Source: Actinomycetota bacterium (lineage in GTDB: Bacteria > Actinomycetota > Thermoleophilia > BMS3ABIN01). Taken from it: 64,000 nt of DNA. The translations under genes were made by a program, and so were the position numbers. Location: contig JACRMB010000002.1 of assembly GCA_016235065.1 (NCBI GenBank), forward strand, positions 186,001-250,000. The letters are read 5' to 3'. Shown here in pieces: positions 25,171 through 34,234 of the stretch (positions are counted from its first letter, which is position 1; each line of letters starts with the position of its first letter). The notes beneath the pieces were generated by a model that saw only the letters and a program-made list of their open reading frames with translations, had not been told where the DNA came from and searched no databases.

Positions 25171-28100
25171 TGCGAATGCCAGGTAGGGATCTGCTTTGCG
25201 CTGCTTGCCGGTAACGGTATCGATATCCGAGATCCAGCTCTCAACTTGCACCGGACCACCGATTTTTCCGGCAAAACTGGGCGTCTTGCGGTCGAACGGG
25301 GCGATCGTTTCACCCCAGACAGTCTCACCGGCAATCCTGACCTCGGCGTATATCTCGGTATTAGTGGGATTCGCTATCATGACCCAGTTGGCGACTCCTG
25401 GCGCAACCTGGTCATACCAGGTCCAGTTGGCAGTCGTATACTGTAGATCCGAAAACGCTGTACCCGAAAGCTCACCGAAGGACGGCCCCCACAGAACGCG
25501 CTGAGAGGCGATTATATCAGCGTCAGGTTGCGTAGAGCTGGTGTATTTATAGCCGAATGCATACACGGGGCCGCCGATACCGCCCGGTTCCTGGAATGCA
25601 TGCGATGAGTAAGCTCCGATTTGCTGTACATCGACGAATATCGGGTCTTCCGGATTTCCGGCAGCGACGACGGCTTGGACTGGAAATGGATTGGGATTGG
25701 AGATCACTATCCAGTTCGAGCCACCGACGTTGTCATACCAGGTCCACATGTAACTATTATCAATACTCGATGCCGCTATGCCGGGCATCTCGTTGAAAGC
25801 GCCCTTATAAAGGACCCTTTGCGAAGCGATTACTTTCCGGGCATCCGCCGCGGAAGACTCGCTGCCATTCTTTATCCATCCTTTTACCTCTACCGGGCCT
25901 GCCTGCACCCCAGGATATGACGGAGTCCAGGACTCTCCAGGGGCGAGTGTTTTCGTTTCGTTGATGGTCGTGCGGTAGATTCGGACCCTGACGGTCACAT
26001 CTTCGCCGCTTTCCGGGGGATTCGCCACAAGGATCCAGTTCTGCATGCCCGGGGTGGCGGCATCGTATACCGGCCACCAGTAATGAGAATCCAGTTCTTC
26101 ATATGATGTCCCCCAGACCTCCTCGAAAGAGTTGCCGAAGAGGGAACGTTCGCTTACCAGGCCGTCACCATGGTCGGTTACTGCCATGACCGGTCCGCCC
26201 ATCGCCCCCGCCTTATAGACATAGTTCGTCCGCCCCTTGTCGACTGGCACCGGCCCATCGGCGTTCATCTCCTCCATGAGCCGGGTGTCCAGATTCCTCA
26301 GAAATATATCGAAGGTGTTGTCACGCGCAGCCGGCGAGCCGGAGGACGGCTGCGCCATCATGACCCAGGTCTTGCCTGCTTGCGAGTCGTACCAGGGAAA
26401 ATAATAGTGCGCGGGGGCTGTGGTCATCCAGTATTCATTTGATGAATTCTGAGCCCTGTCGCCGACGATTAGATGAGCATAGTGGGTCCCGTCCCTGTTC
26501 ACACTCAGACCGATATGCCCTTCAGTGATCGTCGACTGGCTGGTGACATCCTCGCCATCGATATAAAGATGGATCGTTGTTTCATCTATCCCGGAGGCTG
26601 TATCAGCGAAGTCGGCGCTAATCTCAAATGCATTTGACGTCTGGTCGCTCTGAGGCTGAACGTTGCTGATAATCGGCGCGGTGATATCCATATCAAAAGC
26701 ACCTGTTGATGTGGATGTGTTACCGGCGATATCAAATGCCTCGATCAGAAGGGTGTGGTGACCTTCTGCCAGAACGGACCCCAGGCAGCTGATGTTAGAG
26801 GCGGAGCGCGTGCAGCTTTTCAACGGCAGGTCCGAACCATCCATGTAGATATTGGTTTTGGCCGAGTCGATGCCAGACTGGGCATCGCTCAGGTTGGCGG
26901 TTATCGAGGGATTGTTTTTCGTCCAGCCGGCAGGGCTTGCATTCGTGATAGCGGGATTGGTCAGGTCGACCCCAAATGAGCTATTGATGTGTCCACAGGT
27001 GTCGTCATTCGTGCAATAAGCGGCATCAGCCGTATGCTGGCCCTCTGCCAGGCTTGACACAGCACAACTAAAATTCGAGTCGATAATGGAGCAACCTGTG
27101 AGACCGACGCCGTCCAGCATGACTTGCAGACTGGAAAGATCCAGTCCCGAAGAGTTATTGGCGAGGTTAGCCTCAAATAAAGTATCAGCGCCATTGATCC
27201 ATCCTGTTGGACTGACATTCGTGGCTGCTGGCAATTGAATAGTATTAGCAAGGAAATGATCCCTCGCGTTATTCGTATCAAGTTGAACAAGATTAGATGC
27301 GAAAGACAGAAATACGACATGTCGGCCATCGCCCGCAATGCAGGGATGCTCGCTGGAAAAGTTTGCCTGTCTACCAAAAGTGTCGACCGAGACTCTTGAT
27401 ATCAGGCCATTTGGCAGCTCTTTTACAAAAACATCTGTCCAATTATTTGAATCCGCAAGGACCAGATTGTTTGCATCTGACTCAAAAGTCAGCATGCTGC
27501 CATCTGCTGAAATGGAGGGATTAAAACTGGAGCCGTTACCCCAGACTCCTGCCTGGCTTATAGAGGCAAGCTGGGTTGTACCCGTGGCCATATCTCTGAC
27601 ATAGATATGTGAGATACCGCCCCACACTGTTTGCGCTCGAAAGGCAATGTACCTGGCATCGGCAGAAATGGAGGGATCCGAGGCACTAGTAAAATTACCG
27701 CTGCTGGAAGCCTTTATCGTACTACCCGTTAAAGTATCTTTTACAAAGACCTGATATGTACCGCCTACTCCTCCTGCTAGAGGAGCACTCGAGCAGAAGG
27801 CGACATATCTGCCATCAGATGAAATTGAGGGATTAAATAAGTCTGGGATAGACCAATCTGAATATTGATTTCCCGATGAATCGGATGTAAGCACAACAGT
27901 CGTACCTGAAAATATATTCTTCATAAAGACATCCCCAAATACGTTTGTGTCACTGGATATCAGATTTCCAGCATCGGAAGCAAAGACAACACGGCTACCG
28001 TCGGATGATATCGCGGGGCTGTAACTATTAGAGGTCGCCTGCCGCCCCGACGAATCTGTTGAAACCCTCGTAGTAATACCCGTCTGGGTATCTTTTACAA

Positions 28101-28542
28101 AGATATCTGTTCTATTGTTCGTATCTCCGTAGACTAAGTTGGCTGCATCTGACGAGAAGGCCACATAGCGGCCATCAGATGATATGGAAGGGTCGTAACT
28201 ATCGTCGTAACCATCGTTGCCGGCTGAATCGGTGGAGGCTGAGGTGATGGCCCCTGTCTCGGTATCCTTGATGAATACATCGACAGTGCCGCCGCGGTTT
28301 CCGGGAACCAGGTCGGAGGCGAGACTGTCAAATGCCACATACCGGCCGCCTGTCGATATTGACGGAATGGTGGACGTCCGGCCACTTGGTTCACTCGAAG
28401 ACTGATTCCCGGCTGAGTCCGTCGAGATCCTCACGATCGCCTTGTGCTCGGTATTCGTCGCATAACCGGTAGACATCATGGACACGACAGTGACGCAGGC
28501 CAGTATGGTCAGAATGATGACGATTACGTGCCTAGCCTTCAA
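25114..28542 (-). CDS. secreted beta-propeller/Ig-like/ASQRV-repeat surface protein
   Basis: 1142 aa. A signal peptide (VIVIILTILACVTVVSMMS) is followed at ~45-440 by a TolB/WD40-like beta-propeller with repeating PSISSDGRYVAFSSDA / DIFVKDTQTG blades. Residues ~445-710 hold three Ig-like repeats (VSPTGWINGADTLFEANL; MDGSDLPL). From ~715 come four ASQRV repeats, e.g. YMWTWYDNVGGSNWIVISNP ... GGPV ... ASQRVL ... FNE, the last being the C-terminus itself (NEVVGKGL). There is no LPXTG or membrane anchor. It is the first of three same-strand paralogs, each with its own promoter. An adhesive or structural surface role is inferred. Confidence 0.85.
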   Translation of the reverse strand: MKARHVIVIILTILACVTVVSMMSTGYATNTEHKAIVRISTDSAGNQSSSEPSGRTSTIPSISTGGRYVAFDSLASDLVPGNRGGTVDVFIKDTETGAITSASTDSAGNDGYDDSYDPSISSDGRYVAFSSDAANLVYGDTNNRTDIFVKDTQTGITTRVSTDSSGRQATSNSYSPAISSDGSRVVFASDAGNLISSDTNVFGDVFMKNIFSGTTVVLTSDSSGNQYSDWSIPDLFNPSISSDGRYVAFCSSAPLAGGVGGTYQVFVKDTLTGSTIKASSSGNFTSASDPSISADARYIAFRAQTVWGGISHIYVRDMATGTTQLASISQAGVWGNGSSFNPSISADGSMLTFESDANNLVLADSNNWTDVFVKELPNGLISRVSVDTFGRQANFSSEHPCIAGDGRHVVFLSFASNLVQLDTNNARDHFLANTIQLPAATNVSPTGWINGADTLFEANLANNSSGLDLSSLQVMLDGVGLTGCSIIDSNFSCAVSSLAEGQHTADAAYCTNDDTCGHINSSFGVDLTNPAITNASPAGWTKNNPSITANLSDAQSGIDSAKTNIYMDGSDLPLKSCTRSASNISCLGSVLAEGHHTLLIEAFDIAGNTSTSTGAFDMDITAPIISNVQPQSDQTSNAFEISADFADTASGIDETTIHLYIDGEDVTSQSTITEGHIGLSVNRDGTHYAHLIVGDRAQNSSNEYWMTTAPAHYYFPWYDSQAGKTWVMMAQPSSGSPAARDNTFDIFLRNLDTRLMEEMNADGPVPVDKGRTNYVYKAGAMGGPVMAVTDHGDGLVSERSLFGNSFEEVWGTSYEELDSHYWWPVYDAATPGMQNWILVANPPESGEDVTVRVRIYRTTINETKTLAPGESWTPSYPGVQAGPVEVKGWIKNGSESSAADARKVIASQRVLYKGAFNEMPGIAASSIDNSYMWTWYDNVGGSNWIVISNPNPFPVQAVVAAGNPEDPIFVDVQQIGAYSSHAFQEPGGIGGPVYAFGYKYTSSTQPDADIIASQRVLWGPSFGELSGTAFSDLQYTTANWTWYDQVAPGVANWVMIANPTNTEIYAEVRIAGETVWGETIAPFDRKTPSFAGKIGGPVQVESWISDIDTVTGKQRKADPYLAFASQRVLWNGYFNEVVGKGL

Positions 28543-28579
28543 GCACAGACTCCTTTTTAATCAAGAAATAAGGGAACTA

Positions 28580-28608
28580 ATAGTACCCAAGAAGTTAGAT
28601 TATGTCAA
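28580..28608 (-). promoter_or_regulatory. promoter of the 1142-aa surface protein gene
   Basis: TTGACA (28608-28603), 17-bp spacer, TACTAT (28585-28580), 38 bp before the ATG; AAAAAGGAG lies just upstream of the start. Confidence 0.82.
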
Positions 28609-28691
28609 CGACTTTTTGCCGGGAATCGTTGCCGGGGAAGAGAATCTCGCAGGACTGGCCGGCACTCGCATGGGCCACTCCCGCGTCCGTT

Positions 28692-28753
28692 TCAGGCTAC
28701 AAGCCCTTCCCCACGACCTCGTTGAAATAGCCGTTCCAGAGGACGCGCTGGGA
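28692..28753. repeat. 62-bp identical 3'-end segment, copy 2
   Basis: Identical to 25109-25170. It covers the 3' end of the 28697-30118 gene and four bases beyond. Confidence 0.9.
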
Positions 28754-30118
28754 GGCCATTACCGGAATCGGTGTTGCGGTTCCCTGGATCCAGGCATTCA
28801 CCTGCAGGGGACCGCCGATCTCTCCGGGGAACACAGGCGTAGCGTTAGCGCCCACAGCAAGATTCCCGCTGGCTCCAGGAGTCGTCGCCGGGTTGATACC
28901 AGGGCCTGTGATCTCATAATGGATAGGCACTGACTGCACGTTGGAGACGAGCACCCAGTTGAGCGATCCGGGTGTCTGCATGTCATACCAGGTCCAGTTG
29001 GCCGTCGGCTGCAGGTCGGATAATGGCGTGCCTGCGATCTCACCATATGAGCGGTTATAGATGATGATCTGGGAAGCATAGATATTAGCCGGGCTGTTGC
29101 AGGGAACAGAAGTATTGAGGCAGCCTTCGATTTTGACCGGACCATTCACCAGCGGGGTGCTGCTCACCCAGCCGCCTGTCTTCCCGGCATAGAGCGCAGC
29201 GGGAGCCTCCTGAAGAGCTCCACCAATATAAACGGAAACGTACACCGTGAACGCGTTGGGATTGCCGACTCCAATCAGGTTGAAGCTGTTGACGCTGTCG
29301 TACCACGTCCAATAGTACGATGACGTAAGTTTTGACGCCGGTATACCGGCCATCTCGTTGAAGGCGCCTCCCAGCAGTACACGTTCCGAAGCGATGACCT
29401 TCCGGGCATCAGCTGGATTGCCGGGCGAGCCGCCGACTCTGTAGGCTTTGATCACGACCGGGCCGCCACCGTATCCGGGATAGGTCGGCGTCCAGCTTTC
29501 ACCTGGATGGATCAGGTGCTGCTGAACAAGGATGTCGGGCGGATTCGGATCTCCATCATTGATGGGCTCGGTGACTATGCTGAGATCGACATAGACATCC
29601 TCGCCGTTCTCGAGGGGATTCGACACCAGCACCCAGGTGTTCATGAAGGTGCATTCATAGAGCGGCCAATAGTAATGAGAGTCGAGCTCGGCATAAGGTG
29701 TCGCCCATACTTCCTCGAAAGAGTTGCCGAACAGCGACCGTTCGCTGACCAGGGCCGCGCCGTTATGTGAACTCACCGTCAGAGGCCCGCCAATCCGTCC
29801 AGTGAATCTCTGGAACTCTGAACTGCCGCCCAGGACCGTGAAATCCGTACTCAGCGCCTCGCTGTTCAGATATGTGTCGAAGGCCGCGTCGGCGCCGCCG
29901 GCAGGGTTGGATGTGAGAACCCAGGAGAGGCCGTACTGGTCGTCATACCACGGGAAATAATAATTCGTGCCGCCGGGATAAGCGCTCAGGGCGGTGCTTC
30001 CGGATGAGAAGACGATCGCTGCCGCCAGCATCAAGGCTAGGGGAAGAAAAACGGCGGTGACCGTGATCACCCTCGTCGCGTTGTACCGCAAAATGCGCCT
30101 TCTGTTATCTGCGTTCAT
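28697..30118 (-). CDS. secreted protein made only of ASQRV repeats
   Basis: 473 aa from ATG 30118 (GGGAGGA upstream). A signal peptide (VTVFLPLALMLAAAIVF) leads directly into four repeats of ~100-115 aa: YYFPWYDDQYGLSWVLTSNP, YYWPLYECTFMNTWVLVSNP, YYWTWYDSVNSFNLIGVGNP, and WTWYDMQTPGSLNWVLVSN. Each closes with GGP.V ... ASQRVL-like and F.E(V/I).G. It therefore defines the repeat as a free-standing unit. It carries the same C-terminus, NEVVGKGL, as the neighbour at 25114. A promoter-like TTGACC...TACCAT lies upstream. The function is unknown. Confidence 0.82.
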   Translation of the reverse strand: MNADNRRRILRYNATRVITVTAVFLPLALMLAAAIVFSSGSTALSAYPGGTNYYFPWYDDQYGLSWVLTSNPAGGADAAFDTYLNSEALSTDFTVLGGSSEFQRFTGRIGGPLTVSSHNGAALVSERSLFGNSFEEVWATPYAELDSHYYWPLYECTFMNTWVLVSNPLENGEDVYVDLSIVTEPINDGDPNPPDILVQQHLIHPGESWTPTYPGYGGGPVVIKAYRVGGSPGNPADARKVIASERVLLGGAFNEMAGIPASKLTSSYYWTWYDSVNSFNLIGVGNPNAFTVYVSVYIGGALQEAPAALYAGKTGGWVSSTPLVNGPVKIEGCLNTSVPCNSPANIYASQIIIYNRSYGEIAGTPLSDLQPTANWTWYDMQTPGSLNWVLVSNVQSVPIHYEITGPGINPATTPGASGNLAVGANATPVFPGEIGGPLQVNAWIQGTATPIPVMASQRVLWNGYFNEVVGKGL

Positions 30119-30270
30119 TTTTCCTCCCACCCGGCCCGTTTAACTCACAGTAATATAAGCAAAAAGATGGTATATCAACTATTGCGGAGCGGTCAAGAGG
30201 TTGTTATTCGGAGCGATGCTACCCTGAATCGATGTTCCCGCTATCGATGCAGAATTACTGGTCCCTGAAT

Positions 30271-30295
30271 AAAAGGGCGCCCCGGAGGGCGCCCT
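30271..30295 (-). terminator. terminator after the 811-aa surface protein gene
   Basis: AGGGCGCCC...GGGCGCCCT hairpin followed on the minus strand by TTTTATTC. Confidence 0.8.
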
Positions 30296-30334
30296 GTGAT
30301 CCTGCAGTTTTGAAGCGATGCTTCATGCCATCAA

Positions 30335-32770
30335 TTACTTCACCGGCGGCCGGCCTACCACCTCGTTGAAGCTGTCGAGGTAGATAACGCGCTGGCTGAT
30401 GATGAGCTTCTGGCCAGGCGTACAGGTGGTGCAGACTGCCTTCACCGGTCCGCCTATGACGCCAGTGAAAAACGGCGTGGCTATTCCGCCGCTCTTGAAC
30501 GCCCAGAAACCATTCGGCCCTCCGCCAGACATGGCCATCGGCGAGCCGCTTGAGCCGATATATACCTGCATATAGGCGTCGGCTGCGGCATCCTGGTTTC
30601 CGATGAGCACATAGTCGCCCTTCATCTCGGGAGACTGCCAGTCGTACCAGGTGAACACAGCGCTGTCGCCCATGTCATTGGGGCTCAGGCCCTGGACTTC
30701 CTCGAATGAGTTCTTGTAGATAACCCGCTGGCTGGCCATGATCTTCGAACCGTATACCTCACAGCTGGCACATGAGACTTTCACCGGGCCGTCCATCACA
30801 CCCTGGAACAACGGCGTCACGCGGTCTCCTGGCGGGATGATCCACTGTCCGCCGTCAGGACCTGCCATCTTGGTTCCGCCTATCTCGATATCGACGTAGG
30901 CGTTAACCGTGGCGCTCTCGTTGCTCACCAGGATGTAGTTGCCGTTCATGCCAGGTGTCTGCCAGTCATACCAGGTGAAATAGTACTCGTCATCCAGCTC
31001 GCTGACCGGCGTCCCCATTACTTCTGAGAAGGCATCCTTGTAGAGCACCCGCTGGCTGACGATCAGCTTCTCGCCGCCGCGGCTCTTGACCTTGACCGGT
31101 CCGTCCATCAGGTTGTTGAACTGGGACATGCCGGTACCCGGTGTGTCGATGTCGCCTGGAGCGATGGTTCCCGTATAAAGCGGAGTCGTGCTGGCGCCCA
31201 CGTATACATCAACAACGGCGCTGCTGGTCGGATCGACATTGCCGATCAGGATCCAGTTGCCGGACATGTTGTTCGCGGGCTTGGAATCGTACCAGGTGAA
31301 GCGGTATTCGGAGTCCAGCTCGTTCTCGCGCACTGCTGGGACCTCATTGAAGGATTCCTTGTAGAGCACCCGCTGGCTCACGAGCAGCTCGTTGCCGTTG
31401 GTGGAGACCACTCTCACCGGCCCGGTCATCTTGTTGGCGAAAGCCGGTTCGGCTCTGCCGCCGCCGGCGATGTTCCAGTGGCCGCCACTATCCGCCTCGG
31501 GATTAATCATCTGCTCGCTGCCGATGAACACGTCGACCACTGCTTCGGTGGATTCCTGGTTGCTGATCATGATCCAGTTGCCCTTCATGCCGTTCGCGGT
31601 CATGGAGTCATACCAGGGCGCGTAATAACTGATGGGGGTCGAATAACGGAAGCTCGATGTCTTCGTCAGTGACTGTTTGCCTGTCTTGTCCTTCACATAT
31701 ACGGAGACGCTATGGGTGCCCAGTGACAGGCCACCAGCCTGATAAGAGAGGCCGTATTGGCCCAGCGCCGCGCTACCGGTCACATCGACCCCGTCCAGCT
31801 CCAGGTGGGCCGTGTACTGGTCCACTCCGGCGCCCATGTCCAGCCAGGCGATGTCGATCAGGGGGCTGCCGGTGCCGACGCGCTCGCCGTCGGCAGGAGA
31901 GATCTCGCCGATTACCGGCGGCTGGGTGTCAACAGTGAACGAGCAGGTGGACGTAGCGGGATTGCCGCCATTGTCCTTGATGTGGAGCGTCGCCGTGTGG
32001 ACGCCGTCACCAAGCCCGGTGGGCGTATAAACAGCTTCAGCGGCGCTGGTATAAACTGCTCCGGCCGCCGTCGGGATGCCATCTATATACATCTTCACGG
32101 AAGCATTGTCGATGCCGGACGCGTCACTGTAGCCGAAGGATAGAGTCGGCGAGTCGGTCTCCACAAGGGTGCCGCAGATCGCCGGGGAACTGATGACCGG
32201 CGCGGTGTTATCGATGAAGAAGGTCCACGAGAAAGCGGTCTGATTCGCAGTGGGGTTCGCAGCGCTCCAGGCGCCGTCCTTGACCGTGATGGTGACGGTG
32301 TGTTCGCCATCGGTCATTGGAACATCTGCGGTCTCATAGATGTCGCATCTCCTCGGTCCCCACACGGTCACGGTCTCGTGGTTCCAGGAAATACCGGGAT
32401 TAGGGCCACTGGCCGTGAAAGTGACTCCGGGCATATTGCTGCCGCACTTGGTCAGCTCGTAACCGTCATAGAACATCTTGGGATACTCGTAAGGATAGAT
32501 GCCGTCCGGATCGGAAAAATTGACGCTGATCGGCTCCATGTTGTTATTTGTGGAGGGGAAAGGTTCGTTGTTCGTAAACACGGTCGGACCGGTATCAGCC
32601 CCGGCAATGATCAGTGAATTCCCCGCGGGAAGCAAACTGTTAAGGAGTTGGGAGGTATACGGCCCTGAACCGTCCTGGGCCAGGCCCAGCGAGGGTGCCA
32701 TCAGCATCAACGCGAGGATAACGGCTGGAACAATCATTAGCGCAAGGCGCGCCGGACGTCTCGATTTCAT
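30335..32770 (-). CDS. secreted Ig-like/ASQRV-repeat surface protein
   Basis: 811 aa from ATG 32770, chosen because AAGGAG lies seven bases upstream and it gives a clean signal peptide (ALMIVPAVILALMLMAPSLG, cleavage near LAQ). Residues ~60-400 hold Ig-like repeats (PVISSPAICGTLVETDSP; DGERVGTGSPLIDIAW). From ~405 come four ASQRV repeats in a variant with a longer insert: YYAPWYDSMTANGMKGNW, YRFTWYDSKPANNMSGNW, YYFTWYDWQTPGMNGNY, VFTWYDWQSPEMKGDY. It ends NEVVGRPPVK. This variant matches the 1786-aa protein more than the two upstream paralogs, so the cluster holds two repeat subfamilies. Confidence 0.84.
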   Translation of the reverse strand: MKSRRPARLALMIVPAVILALMLMAPSLGLAQDGSGPYTSQLLNSLLPAGNSLIIAGADTGPTVFTNNEPFPSTNNNMEPISVNFSDPDGIYPYEYPKMFYDGYELTKCGSNMPGVTFTASGPNPGISWNHETVTVWGPRRCDIYETADVPMTDGEHTVTITVKDGAWSAANPTANQTAFSWTFFIDNTAPVISSPAICGTLVETDSPTLSFGYSDASGIDNASVKMYIDGIPTAAGAVYTSAAEAVYTPTGLGDGVHTATLHIKDNGGNPATSTCSFTVDTQPPVIGEISPADGERVGTGSPLIDIAWLDMGAGVDQYTAHLELDGVDVTGSAALGQYGLSYQAGGLSLGTHSVSVYVKDKTGKQSLTKTSSFRYSTPISYYAPWYDSMTANGMKGNWIMISNQESTEAVVDVFIGSEQMINPEADSGGHWNIAGGGRAEPAFANKMTGPVRVVSTNGNELLVSQRVLYKESFNEVPAVRENELDSEYRFTWYDSKPANNMSGNWILIGNVDPTSSAVVDVYVGASTTPLYTGTIAPGDIDTPGTGMSQFNNLMDGPVKVKSRGGEKLIVSQRVLYKDAFSEVMGTPVSELDDEYYFTWYDWQTPGMNGNYILVSNESATVNAYVDIEIGGTKMAGPDGGQWIIPPGDRVTPLFQGVMDGPVKVSCASCEVYGSKIMASQRVIYKNSFEEVQGLSPNDMGDSAVFTWYDWQSPEMKGDYVLIGNQDAAADAYMQVYIGSSGSPMAMSGGGPNGFWAFKSGGIATPFFTGVIGGPVKAVCTTCTPGQKLIISQRVIYLDSFNEVVGRPPVK

Positions 32771-32915
32771 GCTGTACTCCTTGTGAGTTTTCGCTTGCCC
32801 CCGATGCCCAGGGCACAGAAGACCGTCTACCAAACAGTCACTGGCCTGGGAATTAAGCGTGGCGCAGCGAGCGCCATGCCGGGTACCGCTTCTCAACCGT
32901 GAAAAACGGTAATCA

Positions 32916-32945
32916 ATGATACATCCGGGGGGTATATTCGGTCAA
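32916..32945 (-). promoter_or_regulatory. promoter of the 811-aa surface protein gene
   Basis: TTGACC (32945-32940), 18-bp spacer, TATCAT (32921-32916). The leader to the ATG is ~140 bases and includes a CCCAGG...CCTGGG pairing. The mobile cassette's target duplication starts only eight bases upstream of the -35 box. Confidence 0.72.
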
Positions 32946-32952
32946 GAATCCG

Positions 32953-32960
32953 GGGAGATG
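32953..32960. repeat. 8-bp target duplication of the cassette, left
   Basis: GGGAGATG, repeated at 35655-35662 immediately outside the right inverted end. Confidence 0.85.
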
Positions 32961-32976
32961 GGTAGTGGGTCAGTTT
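32961..32976 (+). repeat. cassette left inverted end
   Basis: GGTAGTGGGTCAGTTT, exact inverted match to 35639-35654. Confidence 0.9.
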
Positions 32977-33093
32977 GAAAATTATCGGGAAAAATAATTT
33001 GCACCCTGTGAAAAGATCCGTTAAATTATCTCTTGTCTATCAATCAGGTGAATTACCCTGATGAATGGATAAATATATAAAAAGGGCTCATTC

Positions 33094-33113
33094 ACCTCCT
33101 GTTTGTAGGAGGT
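33094..33113 (+). promoter_or_regulatory. hairpin sequestering the Shine-Dalgarno of the 23-aa ORF
   Basis: ACCTCCT-GTTTGT-AGGAGGT: a perfect 7-bp stem whose 3' arm is the entire Shine-Dalgarno. A TATAAA box with TTACCC 17 bp upstream precedes it. Such occlusion is typical of type I toxin mRNAs. Confidence 0.75.
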
Positions 33114-33116
33114 CAC

Positions 33117-33188
33117 ATGATCTCGTTTCACGATCTTGAAGTGCTTTTGCTGCTTCTGATCGCCTTGATAAAAGCCATCAAGGCATAA
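33117..33188 (+). CDS. 23-aa hydrophobic peptide, candidate type I toxin
   Basis: MISFHDLEVLLLLLIALIKA plus IKA. AGGAGGT lies three bases before the ATG and is locked in a hairpin; a strong terminator begins two bases after the stop. One short hydrophobic helix with a lysine-containing end, tight SD control and a compact transcript are the hallmarks of small membrane-acting toxins (Fst/Ldr/TxpA-like in style; no homology claimed). No antisense antitoxin promoter can be named with confidence. It could instead be a leader peptide. Confidence 0.55.
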   Translation: MISFHDLEVLLLLLIALIKAIKA

Positions 33189-33190
33189 AT

Positions 33191-33228
33191 AAAAACGAGC
33201 GGACTGGTTTTTTTATCCGCTCGTTTTT
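33191..33228. terminator. bidirectional terminator after the 23-aa ORF
   Basis: AAAAACGAGCGGA / TCCGCTCGTTTTT, a 13-bp stem around a 12-base T-rich loop. Confidence 0.88.
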
Positions 33229-33277
33229 ATTTCCATTACTTTCGATTAAAAATATCGCGCTGTGGTATCAGTAGGGT

Positions 33278-33535
33278 ATGCCTGACCGCTCAAGAAAGAA
33301 AAAGAAAGCCCGCGATCTCAATATCCTGGCCTCTCAGATCGTATCTGAGGCCACCAAAGAGGAGAAGCCACCTTATGAACCGGAGGCCGAGAAGAATCCG
33401 GCTGTTGTTGAGCTAGGCCGTAAGGGTGGACTTAAAGGTGGCAAGGCCCGGGCAGAGAAATTGTCTCCTGAACGTCGCCGCGAGATTGCCAAAAAAGCCG
33501 CTCAGGCACGGTGGAAATCCAAAAGTAAGGAATAG
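33278..33535 (+). CDS. KGG-type basic nucleic-acid-binding protein
   Basis: 85 aa, highly charged. The C-terminal half is VVELGRKGGLKGGKARAEKL, then SPERRREIAKKAAQARWK, a common bacterial and plasmid motif resembling the KGG (GsiB-type) and histone H1-like repeats. The N-terminal half is Lys/Glu-rich (RSRKKKKARD). A nucleoid or RNA-binding role is inferred. It is the first protein-sized gene of the cassette; ~80 bp separate it from the next gene, so it may be transcribed with it. Confidence 0.72.
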   Translation: MPDRSRKKKKARDLNILASQIVSEATKEEKPPYEPEAEKNPAVVELGRKGGLKGGKARAEKLSPERRREIAKKAAQARWKSKSKE

Positions 33536-33616
33536 AAAAGGAATATTATTCTTGACTTATGCCAATGCTCTGAGATATGCTCCTAGCACTATAATCGACA
33601 TTAGGAGTGGGCACTA

Positions 33617-34234
33617 ATGACACGTAGTAAAGAAGAAGCAGCGCAGGACTTAGAACCTTTCTTACCTCGAATCTATCAGTGCGTTGACGAAGCACTCAGC
33701 GATTACTTGAAACAGGATTATGCCTCGCTTAGGAACCGCCTAACGAAAAGAAGTGATTCCTCAATCCGTAACGACATGATTGTGGGCAAGCTTTTGGCTG
33801 AATTTGAAAGTGATGCTGAGATCACCTTTATAAAAAAATATGGGCGCTACTCGATGCTCGTAAGTAATTACCAGATTCGTGTGAAGAAGTTCGACAAAAA
33901 TTTTCTCCCCAACAACATCTACACCCAAGCTGTCTTAGATTTCCTGACTCAACAGAACCCCTCAAGTTTCCCAGGGATGGAACCCCCTACAAATCTTGAT
34001 CTCGGATACATGTTCAACAACGATATTGAAACTGACTATGGTGTATATTTTCGCTGCCCGGATGGATTAAAGAGTTGTATCTGGCATATGGAGATATTCG
34101 GCAGCGAAGCAGAAGTCGTTCGCCTCAATAATTTACAGACTGAAACCGATCTTTCCACCGAGCGTTTAGTCCAGCCCAAGCGCGAAGTAATTGAAAAAGA
34201 TAAGGAGAAGCCTGATGACCCGATGGCCAACTAA
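33617..34234 (+). CDS. unknown protein paired with XRE-ImmA
   Basis: 205 aa, unrecognised; RBS TAGGAGTGGG. The N-terminus is alpha-helical and acidic (EEAAQDLEPFLPRIYQCVDE), the middle mixed (AEITFIKKYGRYSMLVSNYQ), the C-terminus Lys/Glu-rich. Its last 20 bp overlap the start of the ImmA/IrrE gene, so the two are a co-translated pair. In such pairs the metallopeptidase-regulator commonly controls or cleaves its partner, so this may be the effector or the substrate. No catalytic motif is visible. Confidence 0.6.
   Translation: MTRSKEEAAQDLEPFLPRIYQCVDEALSDYLKQDYASLRNRLTKRSDSSIRNDMIVGKLLAEFESDAEITFIKKYGRYSMLVSNYQIRVKKFDKNFLPNNIYTQAVLDFLTQQNPSSFPGMEPPTNLDLGYMFNNDIETDYGVYFRCPDGLKSCIWHMEIFGSEAEVVRLNNLQTETDLSTERLVQPKREVIEKDKEKPDDPMAN

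Noticed and set aside
25114-32770. LPXTG or S-layer anchoring of the surface proteins
   Set aside because: None of the C-termini has LPXTG, a hydrophobic segment or a positively charged tail; all end at the repeat.
32771-32915. c-di-GMP riboswitch in the leader of the 811-aa surface gene
   Set aside because: The conserved GEMM segments are absent; only local pairings are seen.
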